Part shown: in pieces, positions 9,471 through 20,720 of the stretch
How positions within the stretch are numbered: position 1 is the first letter of the stretch
Layout of the letters: the number at the start of each line of letters is the position of its first letter
Assembly (NCBI RefSeq): GCF_034190915.1
Contig: NW_026947484.1
Span: forward strand, 213,664,657 to 213,728,656
Direction: 5' to 3'
DNA length: 64,000 bases
Source of the DNA: Cavia porcellus
Lineage: Eukaryota; Chordata; Mammalia; Rodentia; Caviidae
Notes under the pieces: model-generated
The model's input: only the letters and a program-made list of their open reading frames with translations
What the model was told of the DNA's origin: nothing
The model's database searches: none
Program-made: the position numbers and the translations under genes

Positions 9471-12109
9471 TGTCTGTGATAAATAGGAGATGAGAGTCAG
9501 AAAAAATTAAGGAATTGATTCATACAATGGCAGAAGCCCAAGTTCAAAGTCAGCAAGAGAGCCCAGCAGGCAGTAGACTCAGGGATGCCAAATAGCTAAT
9601 TTCAGTTCTTCTTGCTCCGAGGAGATGAACCTTTTCCCCACTAAGGCCTTTGACTAACTGAATGAGGCCCACCTGCCCCATGTCGTGGAGGTTAATCTGT
9701 TTTACTTAAAGTCTATTGATGTGAATGTTAATCTTACCCAAAAAACACCTTCACAGATGCATCTACAATAATGTTTGACAAATATCTGGGCACCATAGCC
9801 TAGCCAAGTTAACTATCATAGCTGGTCCTGTAGGACAGGCTTGAAGATTTAATTAGTCAGGAAAAGTGCTTTTGCAAACACGATTTGGAAACTGCAGTAT
9901 CTTGCAGAGGGAGAGTGAGTGAAACTCTGCAGATTTCTCCCTCAGCCACAGGGAGTGTGTCCTGGTACACAGGGGGTTAAGGAGCTTCTGGCCCCACTGC
10001 TCTTACACCTGCTGCCTGAGCTGTCCCTCCCCCTTTGTGCACCCCAGCCCTTCAGGTGAGAGGGGCTGGAGAGGGCATGAGGCTGCCTGACACTGGATAC
10101 TTCCTTCCTGCAGGGATTAGAGGCATATTGTCACTATCACATCCGTGTTTACCAAATTAGCAAATGGACTTCAAGATAAACATTGTACAGTTTGGGGGCT
10201 GGATATTTTTAAAATGTGCCAGGCTCAGGGGATCACTCACAGGTGATGGGCTGTTTGCCTTTTTTGGACTCCTGGCCTTTAATACTGTGTCACTGAAAGT
10301 TGCTCTCTGTGGAAAGCTGCTTCCCTATGTTCTTATAGCCTGGGCAGGAGCCTGGGGACAAGCATTTCTGGGCACAGCCAGCACCCTGTGCTGCCACTGT
10401 GGGGTGAACTTTTTACTTCTGGGCCCAACAGAGACAAATAGCCTCTGGTCAGTGGCTCCAGAGTGGAAAATAGAGCTGTTGAAACACTTCACTTCCCACT
10501 GGGAATTTCTGCCAGAGGGCAGAGTGGAGCTTCCAGCCAGTCACTTACTGTCTGCTAATGGCAAAAAGAGTAATGGCATTGCTGGGAGGCAGATGGCTTT
10601 GCTGGGAGAGCAAGTGTCTGGTCTCAGTGTCGTCTTTGCATCTGGATCTTGGCATCCCATTCACAGCCTGCAACGTGACTGCCTCAGGGCCTCTGCACCT
10701 GCATTGTGGGTGGTGGTCAGGAGCTAGGTGGCAGGGGCATTGACTTGGTACCTTTCAGTGAGGGGAGATAGGTGATTGCCAGAGGTCCCGCTGCCACAAT
10801 GCTGGCCTCCACTAGACAAATGATGACTACCCCCTGTAGTTTCCCCCCCTGGGCTTCAATGTGGAGCTCATTGCCCCTAAATGCCATTTATTTTGGAGAG
10901 CCTTGAAGAAAAAAAGGGAGTGGCTTTCAGCACCTTTCCAGTGTCCCTCTGTAGTCATTCCTGTCAGGCAGCTAAGTTGCCATTAGGAAAGCACAAGACT
11001 TAGCTCGATTAGTTTTCTTTCCTTGGCTTACAGACACCAAAGCACTGGTTTAAGTGAATTAACCAGTTGTTTGATGAATCAATCAATCAGCAAATATTTG
11101 TTTTGTGAAGCCTGCAAGCCAGGCACTCCTTGTTTGATGAAATTGTTTGATGGAACAGAACAAATGGACCTGTCTTGTCAGCTCCTTGCAGACACCTAGC
11201 TCAGCTAATTAGCCTTCCACCTCTAATTATAGATACACGCACAAACCAGGCTCTTTGCCTTGAACCCACAGTTAACCCTAGAAATCTGGTAATGCAATTA
11301 TTGTGCTTGTTTCAACAAGTGAGGGGGCGGGCAGAGAGAAGGGGAACCAGAAACTGAGTGTGCCCCATTTATTCCCCCTTACAGTGTGAGGGAGAATTAC
11401 AAAATGACTTTTATACCCCAGGAATAGTGAGGGTCTGTGACTGAGCATAATTTTGGTGTCTGAGATTTGGCTGAGAAGGAGCCAGAATCAACTTTCCTAA
11501 GTGGCCTTTAATGTGCTCTCGTGGAGTTAGCTTTTTTTATTAGCTTAGTTTTTAATTGATCAGGACCATATCTTAAGAAGGTGAAAAAATTAAAACACAC
11601 AGGAAACACACAAAACAACCCCAAATCCTAAACCACAACAGTGCAAAAACATGTCTTTCTTTTAAACTCCATCTTAGCACGAGGCATTCAATCTGTCAGA
11701 CATGCTTGTCATATCCACATATTTTATAATCCAATATGTTCAGGCAAGAATTCTGGCACGACCTGCCAACAACAATCCTGAACTTTTTTTGACACTTTAA
11801 AGAGCATGTAATAATACGTTGGGGGAAGGGTCAGGCTTGGGGGAAGCCTTAACCCTTTCATTCAGGTCCAAGAGTCCTTTGAAGATACACATCACTGGAA
11901 AACAGGTTGGAGGACCTGCTTAGGTGTGATAGCCAGGACTGAACTCAGATGGTGAGCTGTTGCTGCAGCCCCCACCTGCTGCCCCGCCAGCATCATAAGA
12001 ACTGTAAACCACACCTTCTTTAGGGATAATATCACTTGGAATATGTACTGTCCGATTCTGACCTGTTCATGGAATCACAGAGTTGCACAGGATTATTTTG
12101 ATGACGTAG
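9470..12109. other. Unassigned sequence; possible regulatory patch and chance ORF
   Basis: No repeat is confidently recognised apart from an ancient-repeat-like stretch at about 11075-11135. A 187-codon + frame (10164-10727) is the longest frame outside repeats and low-complexity sequence, but matches nothing I know. At about 11198-11232 two homeodomain-type cores occur close together (gctaattagc, ctaattatag). Confidence 0.45.
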
Positions 12110-12281
12110 TTCACATTGGAATCACCTGGAATGCCTTTAAAAAAATTCAGAATTGATGTTGAGTAGCACCCATTACCTCACTCATTACAGTCAGCAGTAT
12201 CCATGGGGTAGGCCCTGGATACGGAGACTTTTTCTAGGTTCCCTGATGTTTCTAGTATAACACTGAGATTGAGAACCATAG
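12110..12281. mobile_element. MER5-type hAT DNA transposon remnant
   Basis: The left part reads 'cattggaatcacctggaat', followed by an A-rich patch; the right end reads 'gagattgagaaccatag'. These match the subterminal 'agaatcacctgg' and terminal 'tgagaaccactg' features of MER5A/MER5B, short non-autonomous hAT-Charlie elements fixed early in mammals. No coding capacity. Confidence 0.65.
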
Positions 12282-12287
12282 CTCAGC

Positions 12288-12375
12288 CTTTCATTTTATT
12301 GATGGGTAAACTGAGGTCTCAAGATGGAGGTGACTGACAGCATCAGGGCAGGACTTGAATCCAGGCACATGTTCC
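12288..12375 (-). repeat. MIR fragment, antisense
   Basis: 'cattttattgatgggtaaac' followed by 'tgaggtctcaagatgg' and 'caggacttgaatccaggca' is the reverse of the MIR core (cctcatctgtaaaat) and of its 5' part (ctgggttcaaatcc). Confidence 0.65.
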
Positions 12376-13655
12376 CTGGGACGAACACCTGCAGAGGGAA
12401 CACCTGAAGAAGAAGCAGCTTGTCTCAGAGGGTGGGTTGGGACAGCTAATGGGTGACAGAGTCAAAGGAACACCAAAAGTAACCTCCAGACAAAAGCTGG
12501 GCTTCACAACACCAAATCCCAGTTCCAGACTGAAGTCTTGGGAGAGACTTGGTGGTGTAGAGGGTAGCATGAGGCAATCAGGAGGTTGGAAGCAAAACTC
12601 AGGATAGGAAGATGTAGCCAATGAAGGGGGGGAAAGGATACTTTCAAGGGAATGAGCTTGCATTACACTGGGGAGGTGGAACAGGTGATGTCCACGACAT
12701 GTGCTTAGTGCCTGTTCTGGAGAGAGCCAGGAATTGGGGAGTATGTGAGGTGTAAGGAGAGACTTGGGGTAGAGGGCCTGGTGCTACCTAAATGGAAATC
12801 TTCAGCAAGTAAGATCGAGAATGATTTCCTGTTCCATATGGGAGGAAGTTGCTGTGGGCTAAAACTAAAAGGCCAGAGGAAAGTCAATACAAAAAGTTGT
12901 CATTAATGAGAATCCTGTTCGGATTGGTTGGTGCCTATGTCATACCAATAGTTATGTGTTTTGAAAGTCTTTCATGAGTCACATCTTTGGTCAAGTAGTG
13001 CCATGGACTTTGGAGGCATCTTTTAAGCTTGCACTTGTGGAAACCTTGGGCTACTACAGGGAGGAGACACCTGAAGCTCAGGAACTACTGGTGGTATGGT
13101 GGACACTCAGCAACCGGTGAGTGAAGCAAAGTTCCAAGCTACTGCTACTAAAAACCTCCATGTTCTCAAATGCTCAGTTCTGACTCTTGCCGCCCCCCAC
13201 AGAAGTGCAGGGGTCTGTCTTCCCTTCCACACAACTTCTCAGCGATCCATGTATTTGGTGTTATGATCCTCTTCACCCCATCTTTCCTTCCCTTAGGTCT
13301 CTTACAGGGATGTCTCCTTCCTCCCTTGATTGTATGGATCAAATTTCCCTTTTCTGGGCTCTAGAGGTCAGCGTCTTAGGGCCAGCATCCTAGATCAAGA
13401 AATAGGGTTTGGAAGAAGAAAAGGGGGCTTGGGTACCAGCCATTCCTGTTTGCACAAAGCCCCTTAGGAGCCCACAGGAAGATAAGCGTTCCCTGATTCC
13501 ATTTTGCCTAACATGACTATAATAGGAAAACTGGCTCAAAAGTCTCATCTACCCAAAACTTGATTTGAGTGAGCCAAGGATGATCAATCTTGGACTTCTC
13601 TTGATTTGAGTCTATTCCCTGCGTTTTATCTCTTGAAGCTTGCAGCTGAAGAGAC
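12376..13655. other. Unassigned non-coding sequence
   Basis: No gene or repeat recognised. The motif 'ctttcatgagtcacat' (about 12968-12983) also occurs at the window start (about 117-132). It contains an AP-1 core and is short enough to be coincidence. Confidence 0.5.
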
Positions 13656-13659
13656 CTTT

Positions 13660-13912
13660 GAAATCATTTGAACAAGCCCCTTCATTTTATAGTCAGTGAA
13701 GATGAATGGCCAAGAAAGGAGGGTCTGAAATCGTATTTACTGGGTTTAAATCTTGATGTCTCCAACTTGAAGCGGCATGACTGTGGGCATGTCACTTAAA
13801 CTCTTTGAGCGGTTATAATAATAGTTCTTGTTTCATTGGGTGGCAGCCATGTTTAAAGAAGATAATCCACATAAAGTGCTTAGAATGGAGCCGGGCATAT
13901 AAATACTCATTT
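13660..13912 (+). repeat. MIR SINE copies
   Basis: From about 13720 the text follows MIR in sense order: 'gtttaaatcttgatgtctcc', 'actgtgggcatgtcacttaa', then 'cataaagtgcttagaatgg' and a 3' end with 'aaatactcatttattattg'. A short antisense MIR-like piece ('cttcattttatagtcagtg') lies just before it. Confidence 0.6.
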
Positions 13913-13915
13913 ATT

Positions 13916-15646
13916 ATTGCTATAAATGAAGAACTTGAGACACAGACATACTCTGTAGACTTACTGGAAACTATTTTGTAACTTGTCTTGTTAATAAAGT
14001 GGTTCTTACACTTTTGCCAAAGCATTCCTCCTAGCAGACAAGAGCAGAAATATGAACCCCAGGAATCTAGGGGCTTAGCTTCTTCCACAAGAGTCAAGTA
14101 CTTTGGACTTCTGCATTATCTTTAAAAATGCATGAAAATTTTGCATTCTATTTTTAATGTATCTGGTCATATTCTAATTATAATACTGCTCTCCTGGACG
14201 TCGATGGGACTTATGCATTGGACAGTGTGCATATCAGTGAGCTGTGAGTGCAGCTGAGGGACAGGAAGTTTCTATAGGGAACCTCTTAAAACAGCAGCTC
14301 CCATGATGGACGGACTTCAGAACCTTACAGGAAATGAAGAAGGAGGGGAAAGGCTCCCCATAAGCAGCACCTCCTCCTTGAGAAGGAGGTGAGGCCAGCA
14401 ATATGAGACGATGACTCCATCCCTGAAAGAGGGCAGCTTTCTGTTCAGCAGACGCAGAGGCCCCTCTGTGTGACTCTCTGGGCTCCAGACTGGAGGTCTG
14501 GTCCTGCCATGCCCCAGGGAGGCCACTGATCTGAAAGATGGAGCGTGACTTAGTGCCTCGAGGCTGGCGAGACAGACTGTCAACGTGGAAACCATGCGGT
14601 GACAGCTTCCTTCACCTCCAGACCTGTCAGCTCACAGGGGACTGACAGGCCTCGACTAATAAGGCAAACAAAGGCTTTAGCGCGTGGAGGAGGAATGCTG
14701 GCATTCTTTCTTTAATGTCTCCCTATTCATAACATGTCACAGATCTGGCCCAGTGCAGAAAGCAGTTCTTGGCTTTTAAAGTCTCCCAGGGGTGAGGAGA
14801 GAAGCCTGGAGCCCCAGGGCTGAGTATAGAGTCAGTGCAGATCCCTCTGCCAGTCAGACAGCCGGCCACTTTCTTGGGAGTCCGTGGCTCACAAGGCTGC
14901 ATCTCCGAGGATGGAGTCCAGATTCTCTAGTCTGGTGGCTGAGCCTGCCTCCTTGGAGGGCTAGTGAGTATGCATGCCCCTGTCTGAAATCCAATCTCAC
15001 CTAGCCAGGGCGTTTGCACCCCTGTGCCTTTTCTTATCCAGCCTCCCACATTCCCCCTCTGAAGGGCCAGAATGGCAGGAACACTGTATTTCTGTGCCAT
15101 TACTTACAAAGACAAATGGCATGTTAGCCTTTTAGGATGTAATTTAAAAGCCATTTGTCTAGCGGTAAGAACTGGAAATGGACTTCCGCTGTAGACCTGC
15201 ATGACTTCCTGCAGCAGTGAGGGACACGCTGAGGGCCTGTGGCTGCCCTGCAGGCCAGTTCGCAGCAGCAGGTTCAGACTTAGCTCTGTTTCCACGGGAA
15301 GGTTCAGAAATCGGGAAATGGCTTGCTTAGGGGACAGAGCACTCAGTGGGAAGGGTGGTGTCTCAGTCGCTCTGTTTCTCTGTCTCTCACCTGCATCGAG
15401 ACAGCTCCTCTTGTTTATCAAGCATCCTGATAGAAATCTCAGGACTAGAAATGGATTTGTAAGGGTGGGCATCGTGACAGTCAGTCCTGCCACTCTGAGC
15501 TCTTGCAACCTGGAAAGGTTGGGCTGTATCGTCTTCTTCTCCTGTAAGAATGCACAGGCAAATTGGAGTTATCTGACTTTAGGGCATCTCAAAAGTAAAA
15601 TTTTTCATAAAATCAAGGCATAGTTTTCCTTTAGACGTTAAAACTT
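13916..15646. other. Unassigned non-coding sequence
   Basis: No gene or repeat recognised. A perfect inverted repeat (cctcctt-gag-aaggagg) lies near 14370-14390. The stretch 14640-14750 has few CpG losses and AT-rich homeobox-like cores, so it may be conserved non-coding DNA, but that is a guess. Confidence 0.45.
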
Positions 15647-15872
15647 TTCTTTCTTTCTTTCTTTTTTTTTTTTTTTTTTTTGCAGTACTGGGTATTGAGC
15701 CCAGGACCTTTACAGTGAGCTACATCCCCAGCATTTTTTTTTTTAAACTTTGCAACAGGAACTTGCTAAGTTGCTAAGTTGCCCACGCTGGACTTGACCT
15801 TGCAGTTCTCCTGCCTCAGCCCCCAGAGTGTTGAGATTATACTGTAGACATGCGCCACTACTCCTGGTCTCA
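15647..15872 (-). mobile_element. B1-dID dimeric SINE, antisense
   Basis: Reading the minus strand: a B1 (7SL-derived) head with 'ctgaggcaggagaactgca' and 'gcgtgggcaacttagcaac', an A-rich linker, then a tRNA-derived ID unit 'tgctggggatgtagctcac' that jumps to 'ctgggctcaatacccagta', lacking the middle of the tRNA-like part. That internal deletion defines the dID half. The tail is A-rich with GAAA repeats (TTTC on the + strand at 15647-15664). No convincing target-site duplication. Confidence 0.8.
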
Positions 15873-16728
15873 AAGTTTCAATTGTAATCACTCAGGAGGG
15901 ACAATTTTTAAGCTACCTCTTTTTCAACAGAATTGTTGCAAGACATGAAATGTTCATTGATGATGCAGGGCCATTTTGTTGAGCTTCGGGGCATGACAGA
16001 TACCACGAAACCTCAGAGGCACCCAACGTTAAGTGCCTACTGCTCCACATGTTGGGATCAGGTAACTGTCACCAGCACTTCTGCTGCTCTTGGCAAGTTC
16101 ATTCATGTCTGTGGCCAGCTGGCCAGCAGCTGATCTAAGCTGGCCTCATGAAGGGTCACAGGGTGATGTGGTTCTGCTCCACCTGTCTTCTGTGCTGTAG
16201 CAGGCTGACCAAGCACATTCTGTGGCAACGGCACAGGTGGAAGAGAGCAGGGCTCACGCCCTCCCCCGAGGCTCAGCCTGGGCATCGGCACCCTGTATTT
16301 CTATTGATCAAACCAAGTCATGTAGCTGAACTCAGAGTCAAGGGATGAGAAAAGGAACCACAAAATTATGTGGCAAGGGGTGAGGACATGGGGCGGAGTA
16401 AAGAATGGAGGTCATTAAGACGTTAGTCACACACAGTGAGCTGCCTTATTCAAGCAGGTGTTCTGAGACCCTGATCTGAGCAGCCACCTAAATGACTGGG
16501 AGTGGATGGGTTGGGAAGAGGGAGGCAGATATGTGTCTAGCCAAAATAATATTGATCTACAGCTTTTGGCTGTGCTAAAGAAAAAAATCATTTCATCCTT
16601 AAATAAATTTACTAGGTGCTGAAAAAGCCAAATTAATTAAATTCATGTACTGTAGTACTTTTCAGTGTCTTCAGTGTTTCAATCTGCATTGAATATATGA
16701 GGGATATATCTATATATAGTTTTTGAAT
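15873..16728. other. Unassigned non-coding sequence
   Basis: No gene or repeat recognised; open frames are 60-70 codons and overlapping. Confidence 0.5.
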
Positions 16729-16840
16729 TTTTGTGACAATGTCTCACTATGTAGCCCAGGCCAGCCTTGAACTTGTGGTGATCCTCCTGCCTCGGCCTCC
16801 TAAGTGCTGGGATTACAGACACGTGCCATCATGCCCAGCT
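16729..16840 (-). mobile_element. B1 SINE (monomer), antisense
   Basis: The minus strand begins 'agctgggcatgatggcacg' and runs through 'taatcccagcacttaggag', 'ggcctgggctacatagtg' and 'agacattgtcac', a full-length 7SL-derived monomer. It lacks the 29-bp internal duplication typical of mouse B1, as in proto-B1 and non-murid copies. The tail is short and A-poor. Confidence 0.8.
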
Positions 16841-19010
16841 ATGAGAAATATATTAATATACCTCAGACTAATTTGAGGATGGGATTCTTTCTGTATTGCC
16901 CACCTATTAACATGTCTTAGAAAAAATGTCCTGGGAAGTCCTAGTTTTAGAAATATTGGCCCAGATGACTTTTAGAGTGACTTTTAATACTGCCCAATGT
17001 TCCGTTATTCATGCTGTTTTATAACACAGGATGCATCCTGAAATGAAGAAGGGAAGGGAGGGCATTTGTTGTTTTTGTTGTCCATTCCTGCTTGGAATGG
17101 ACCGGATTCTTGATCCAGAAAGAACACAGAGTGTAGAGCCATTTGCACAGCATCTTTTGAAGAGCACAGTGCCTGAGCTTTGGGAAAACTATTTGTCCTC
17201 AGATATCCTTGCCACTGGATATTATTTAATTGTGTGCTTGAAGTGTCTGTAGGTCTTTTGGTTAACAGCTACCATATGAATACAACTCCGGGAGGAAAGG
17301 TGGCTTGGTTAAGAGAGCGGTGGTCACACTTTAGGACCACGCACCTGAAGACAATCACCTGTGTGAGTACAATGAGTCTTCCCTCTTTGGTTAAGTGGAA
17401 CCACAAGATGCCTCCTTTTTGATCTTTGTTAACCAGAATCCAAGCTCTGTATGTGTATGAAAACATCACAGCAGCATGAAAAGGAAGAAAAATCCAGAAC
17501 TCAGACTTTTTGCAGAAGTGATCAGGGTCTTATTGTTCGTGTTGGTTCACTCTCAGCTAGAAAGATACTTAAGCTCAGTCATGCTCTGAGCCCACCTAAG
17601 ACCCCTGTCGAACCAAAGTTCCTCTACATCCCACCTGAGAAGCTGAAAGATCAGACCTTTGGACCTTGTTCTGCTCACTCCTCTCTTCAAATCTGCACGA
17701 TTGATCCCCGATGTAGACCCTGCAGTGTAGATGTAGCCACCCACCCTGCAAGGACTTCAGGCCCAAAACAAGCTCAATAGACAGCTACTTTTAGTTTCCT
17801 CTTGAAGCTCAGCAAGCAATTGGGACTGTTTCATCAGGGCTAGACAGGACTCCTATTTAGGTCAACGATCTTCATGTGTCGCTTTGGAACTCACAACCAC
17901 TGTAACTGTGGTGGCGGCCGTGTGTGAACCAGTGCTCTTAGAACTTTATGCTCATTTGCATAACATATTATTCAAGTGTAGATACATTATGCCTATGGCT
18001 CCGTTGTCCATGGAATTTAATTTGAACTTTAGAATTTTTCTTAGTCCAAAATTTTCCCTCTCTCCCCGCTATGCCATGCAGCATTTGGGTAGCAATCTGA
18101 ATCTCTTCTCTTGTCCTGTGGGTTCCTGACTTTTTACTCAAGCAGGGGCAGGTGTACCCAGGAGCCTAAGAGGGAGTGGGACCCCTGCCCAAGGCATCTC
18201 AGGCACCACTGTCCCAGCTATCCTCTTCCCTTCCTCCCCCAGGAATAAATTGGGTCAGTGCACAGGACACGAGGTGCCCCTAACTGTGCTCTGTGCCTGA
18301 ATCTCTGAGACCCCTTCCTAAACTTTCATTAGGAAAGAACTTATTGGTGACTGCGCACTGGTTATTTCTCTTGGCTGAGTACAATTCTGAATAGCTAAAA
18401 GGGATTCTCCCTGCTTCCAAGGAGGCAAGAGCCAAAGAGCTGTGAGGACAGAACTGTAATTAGTTCCCATCACAGTGTCCCCTGAGGGAATCTGCTTCTC
18501 TCCTTCCCCCGCTCCATCCTGTTCCCTACGTGTCATGACCCCAGCAAAAGACAAGTTCAGTTCCCACAGGTGCATGGCCCCCTCTCCTCAATGAAGAAGA
18601 AGAGAGAGTGATGAGAGCCAATCTCCTGCTCCCAAAAACAGGAAGCGAGCTGGGTAGATTAACCTGATAGGGAGCCATCGGCCTGCGCTCCCTCACACGG
18701 GGATTCTTATCACCGCCAGGCATCAGCCAGGGCTCTGGTGATCTCATGAATAATGCATTTCCCAGCGATTTCCTTCCTTATTTGCTAGCCCAAGGCAGTA
18801 TTGATTGAAAAAAAAAAAAAAGTCTACGTAACTGAGCTGTGTTGTGGAAATATTTATTTAAAATGATTTGAGCACAGAACACACATGTTTATCCCTACAT
18901 ACATGTGTTGGAGTCTGTTGTCTGTGGCAATGACATTTGTTTAAAGGGTCACAGTAGCTATTTAGCAATGTTTCTCAAATCGAAGTGTGGTTCGATTGGA
19001 GCTTGAAACA
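16841..19010. other. Unassigned non-coding sequence
   Basis: No gene or repeat recognised. A 109-codon + frame at 17451-17780 has no known motif and no paired splice context, so it is treated as chance. An A13-14 run lies near 18809. Confidence 0.5.
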
Positions 19011-19460
19011 GCTGTGAAACAAGAGTGGCTCAGGAGAATGGAGCAGAGTAGGAAAGAACTGGAGGGAGGGGAGATCAGGGAGGTGGGGATGGTGGGAGGT
19101 GGTGGAGATGGAGGTGGACGGGAAGCGGTAAAGGAGGTGGGGGGGGGATGGAGGAGGAGTGGACGGTAGGGCCGGAGATGGATGGGACGGGACAGAGGAG
19201 CAGAGGAAGTGGAGGTGGAGTTGGAGCCAGAGGAGAGATAGATGGGGGAAGGCAGAGGTGAATGCCTGAAGGTACAAGTGGATTGGAAGAAGGTAGAAGT
19301 GGGTGAAAGGAGGTAGAGGTGGGTAGAAGGAGCTGAAGGTGGACTGGAGTTTGGTGGAGGTTGACCGGAAGCTGGCGACAGGAACAGAGGGACAGAACCA
19401 GTGAGGACACAGGAAGGTTCTGGAGTTGGAAGCTGGATGGGGGTTTGGAGGAAGTAGCTC
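19011..19460 (+). repeat. Purine-rich low-complexity block (degenerate GGAGGTG minisatellite-like)
   Basis: About 450 bases strongly skewed to G and A on the + strand, built from drifting variants of 'ggaggtgg', 'ggtagaag' and 'gaagctgg' with loose periodicity and a G9 run near 19138. Long frames on both strands here (196 and 186 codons on the minus, rich in Pro, Ser, His and Leu) come from the composition, which makes stops rare, and are not evidence of a gene. Confidence 0.7.
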
Positions 19461-20339
19461 CTCCCCCTGTGGAGGAGGACTGCAGGCAGACCTGCACTGG
19501 GGTGGAGCTTCTTTGGTCAGTAGTGTGGGATTCAAGAAATGGAGAGAGAGTTAGGGTTAGGCGAGACCAGTACACAGAGTTTGAAGGAGGCTGTTTGGAC
19601 TGTTTGGGCAGATTGTGTGGTATCCTGCACGTGGTAGTTCCTGCAAAACAGTAGTAGGGAGCCATGCAGATGAAGGGTTTGCAGTCCTAAGGGCTAGCCA
19701 GTGGCGGGTGCTGTCACTGGGGACAGGATGGGCCTGAGTCCTTCCTGCTAGCTATGGGGTTCCCTGTACCTTCTTGGCCTGGATCCTTCTGAGCTCCTCT
19801 CAGAACTTTAGCAAAGGTGGCTTCTCCACCCCTGCCTTTCCCGGGTCCCCAGGCTATAGGAAGCTGGACCTTGAGTGACTGGGAGAGAGAGAGGTGGGTG
19901 GGTGTGTGGGGGCCTCCTCCTTCCTAGCTTCTTTCCTGTCTTTCAACATCCCGCTGGCCTCTGGCACTTGCTGAGCTTTCCCTTGGGCCCTTAGAGTAGG
20001 GTGTTCAGGGGAGGGCTGTGAAGCCAATGAATGGTTTGGAGGGAGAATTAAGTTTGCTGAAGAAAGCTGTCTTCTTGGAATCCCTGCAAGCTTCTGTGAC
20101 AATATAATTAAGTGGGAGGCCATGACAGCTGTCAGATGGGAAGCGTGCTGTGTCTGGTGGCGGTGGGTGAAGGGGCGGCAGGCCAGCTGTCAGCAGGGTA
20201 ATTCCAGGTATGGGGTTCGCTCTGCTGGTTTCTGAGTCATGAATGAAGTGAACATAGCTCTGGACCAGGGCCCTCCAGCTACTCCCCAGTGTGATGGAGC
20301 CACCCTGAGGAACTTGGGATGCCCCAGCCGTGCTTGACC
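19461..20339. other. Unassigned sequence with a TGACAGCTGTCA palindrome
   Basis: No gene or repeat recognised. A perfect 12-bp palindrome at 20123-20134 combines an E-box (CAGCTG) with flanking TGACAG half-sites; a second CAGCTGTCA lies at about 20184-20192. A short TTAGGGTTAGG at about 19550 is only two telomere-like units. Confidence 0.45.
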
Positions 20340-20720
20340 TCTTCGTGCTCGGGGCTCAGCCTCGAGGCCTCAGCGCTGGTTAGCATTTCTGTTCTTTCAT
20401 GCTTTCGGGCCTTTGCAGCAGCTCTTGCCGTCACACATGCTCCTTGGATGTGGAGACTGGTGCAGCCAGGACGGAGTCAGCTGTACTTGCCTCCTTTCAC
20501 TTATCAACGCTGGCCCAGGCCTACGCCGTCCTCACTGGTCAGGGACCTGCATGTATTCGCTTCATCCTGTCACAGGTAGCTCTTCCTGTTCTTTGGGTGA
20601 TTGTGTGACTGTCTTCCTGAGTAGAATGTAAGCTCCCAGAGGCAAGGGCCACATCAGCTTGGGCTCAGGGCTTTCTCCTCCTGAGAGGGGTCAGCACAGA
20701 ACCTGGTATCCAGGAGCTCA
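20340..20720 (+). repeat. LINE-2 3'-region fragment
   Basis: The line 'tgctttcgggcctttgcag' followed later by 'gtagaatgtaagctcccag' and 'aggcaagggccacatc' reproduces the order of the L2 3' part (cctcagggcctttgcac ... gactgtaagctccatgagggcaggga). Sense orientation, no intact frame, strongly diverged. Confidence 0.6.

Noticed and set aside
117..12983. Shared 16-mer ctttcatgagtcacat at about 117 and 12968
   Set aside because: Short, contains a common AP-1 core, and the flanks are unrelated, so it is probably coincidence.
17451..17780. 109-codon + frame considered as an exon
   Set aside because: No conserved motif, and nothing upstream or downstream to pair with it.
19548..19560. TTAGGGTTAGG as a possible interstitial telomere repeat
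   Set aside because: Only two units, without a flanking array.
18975..19665. Two overlapping minus-strand frames of 186 and 196 codons (Pro/Ser/His-rich)
   Set aside because: They lie over the purine-rich low-complexity block in different phases; neither shows a domain.
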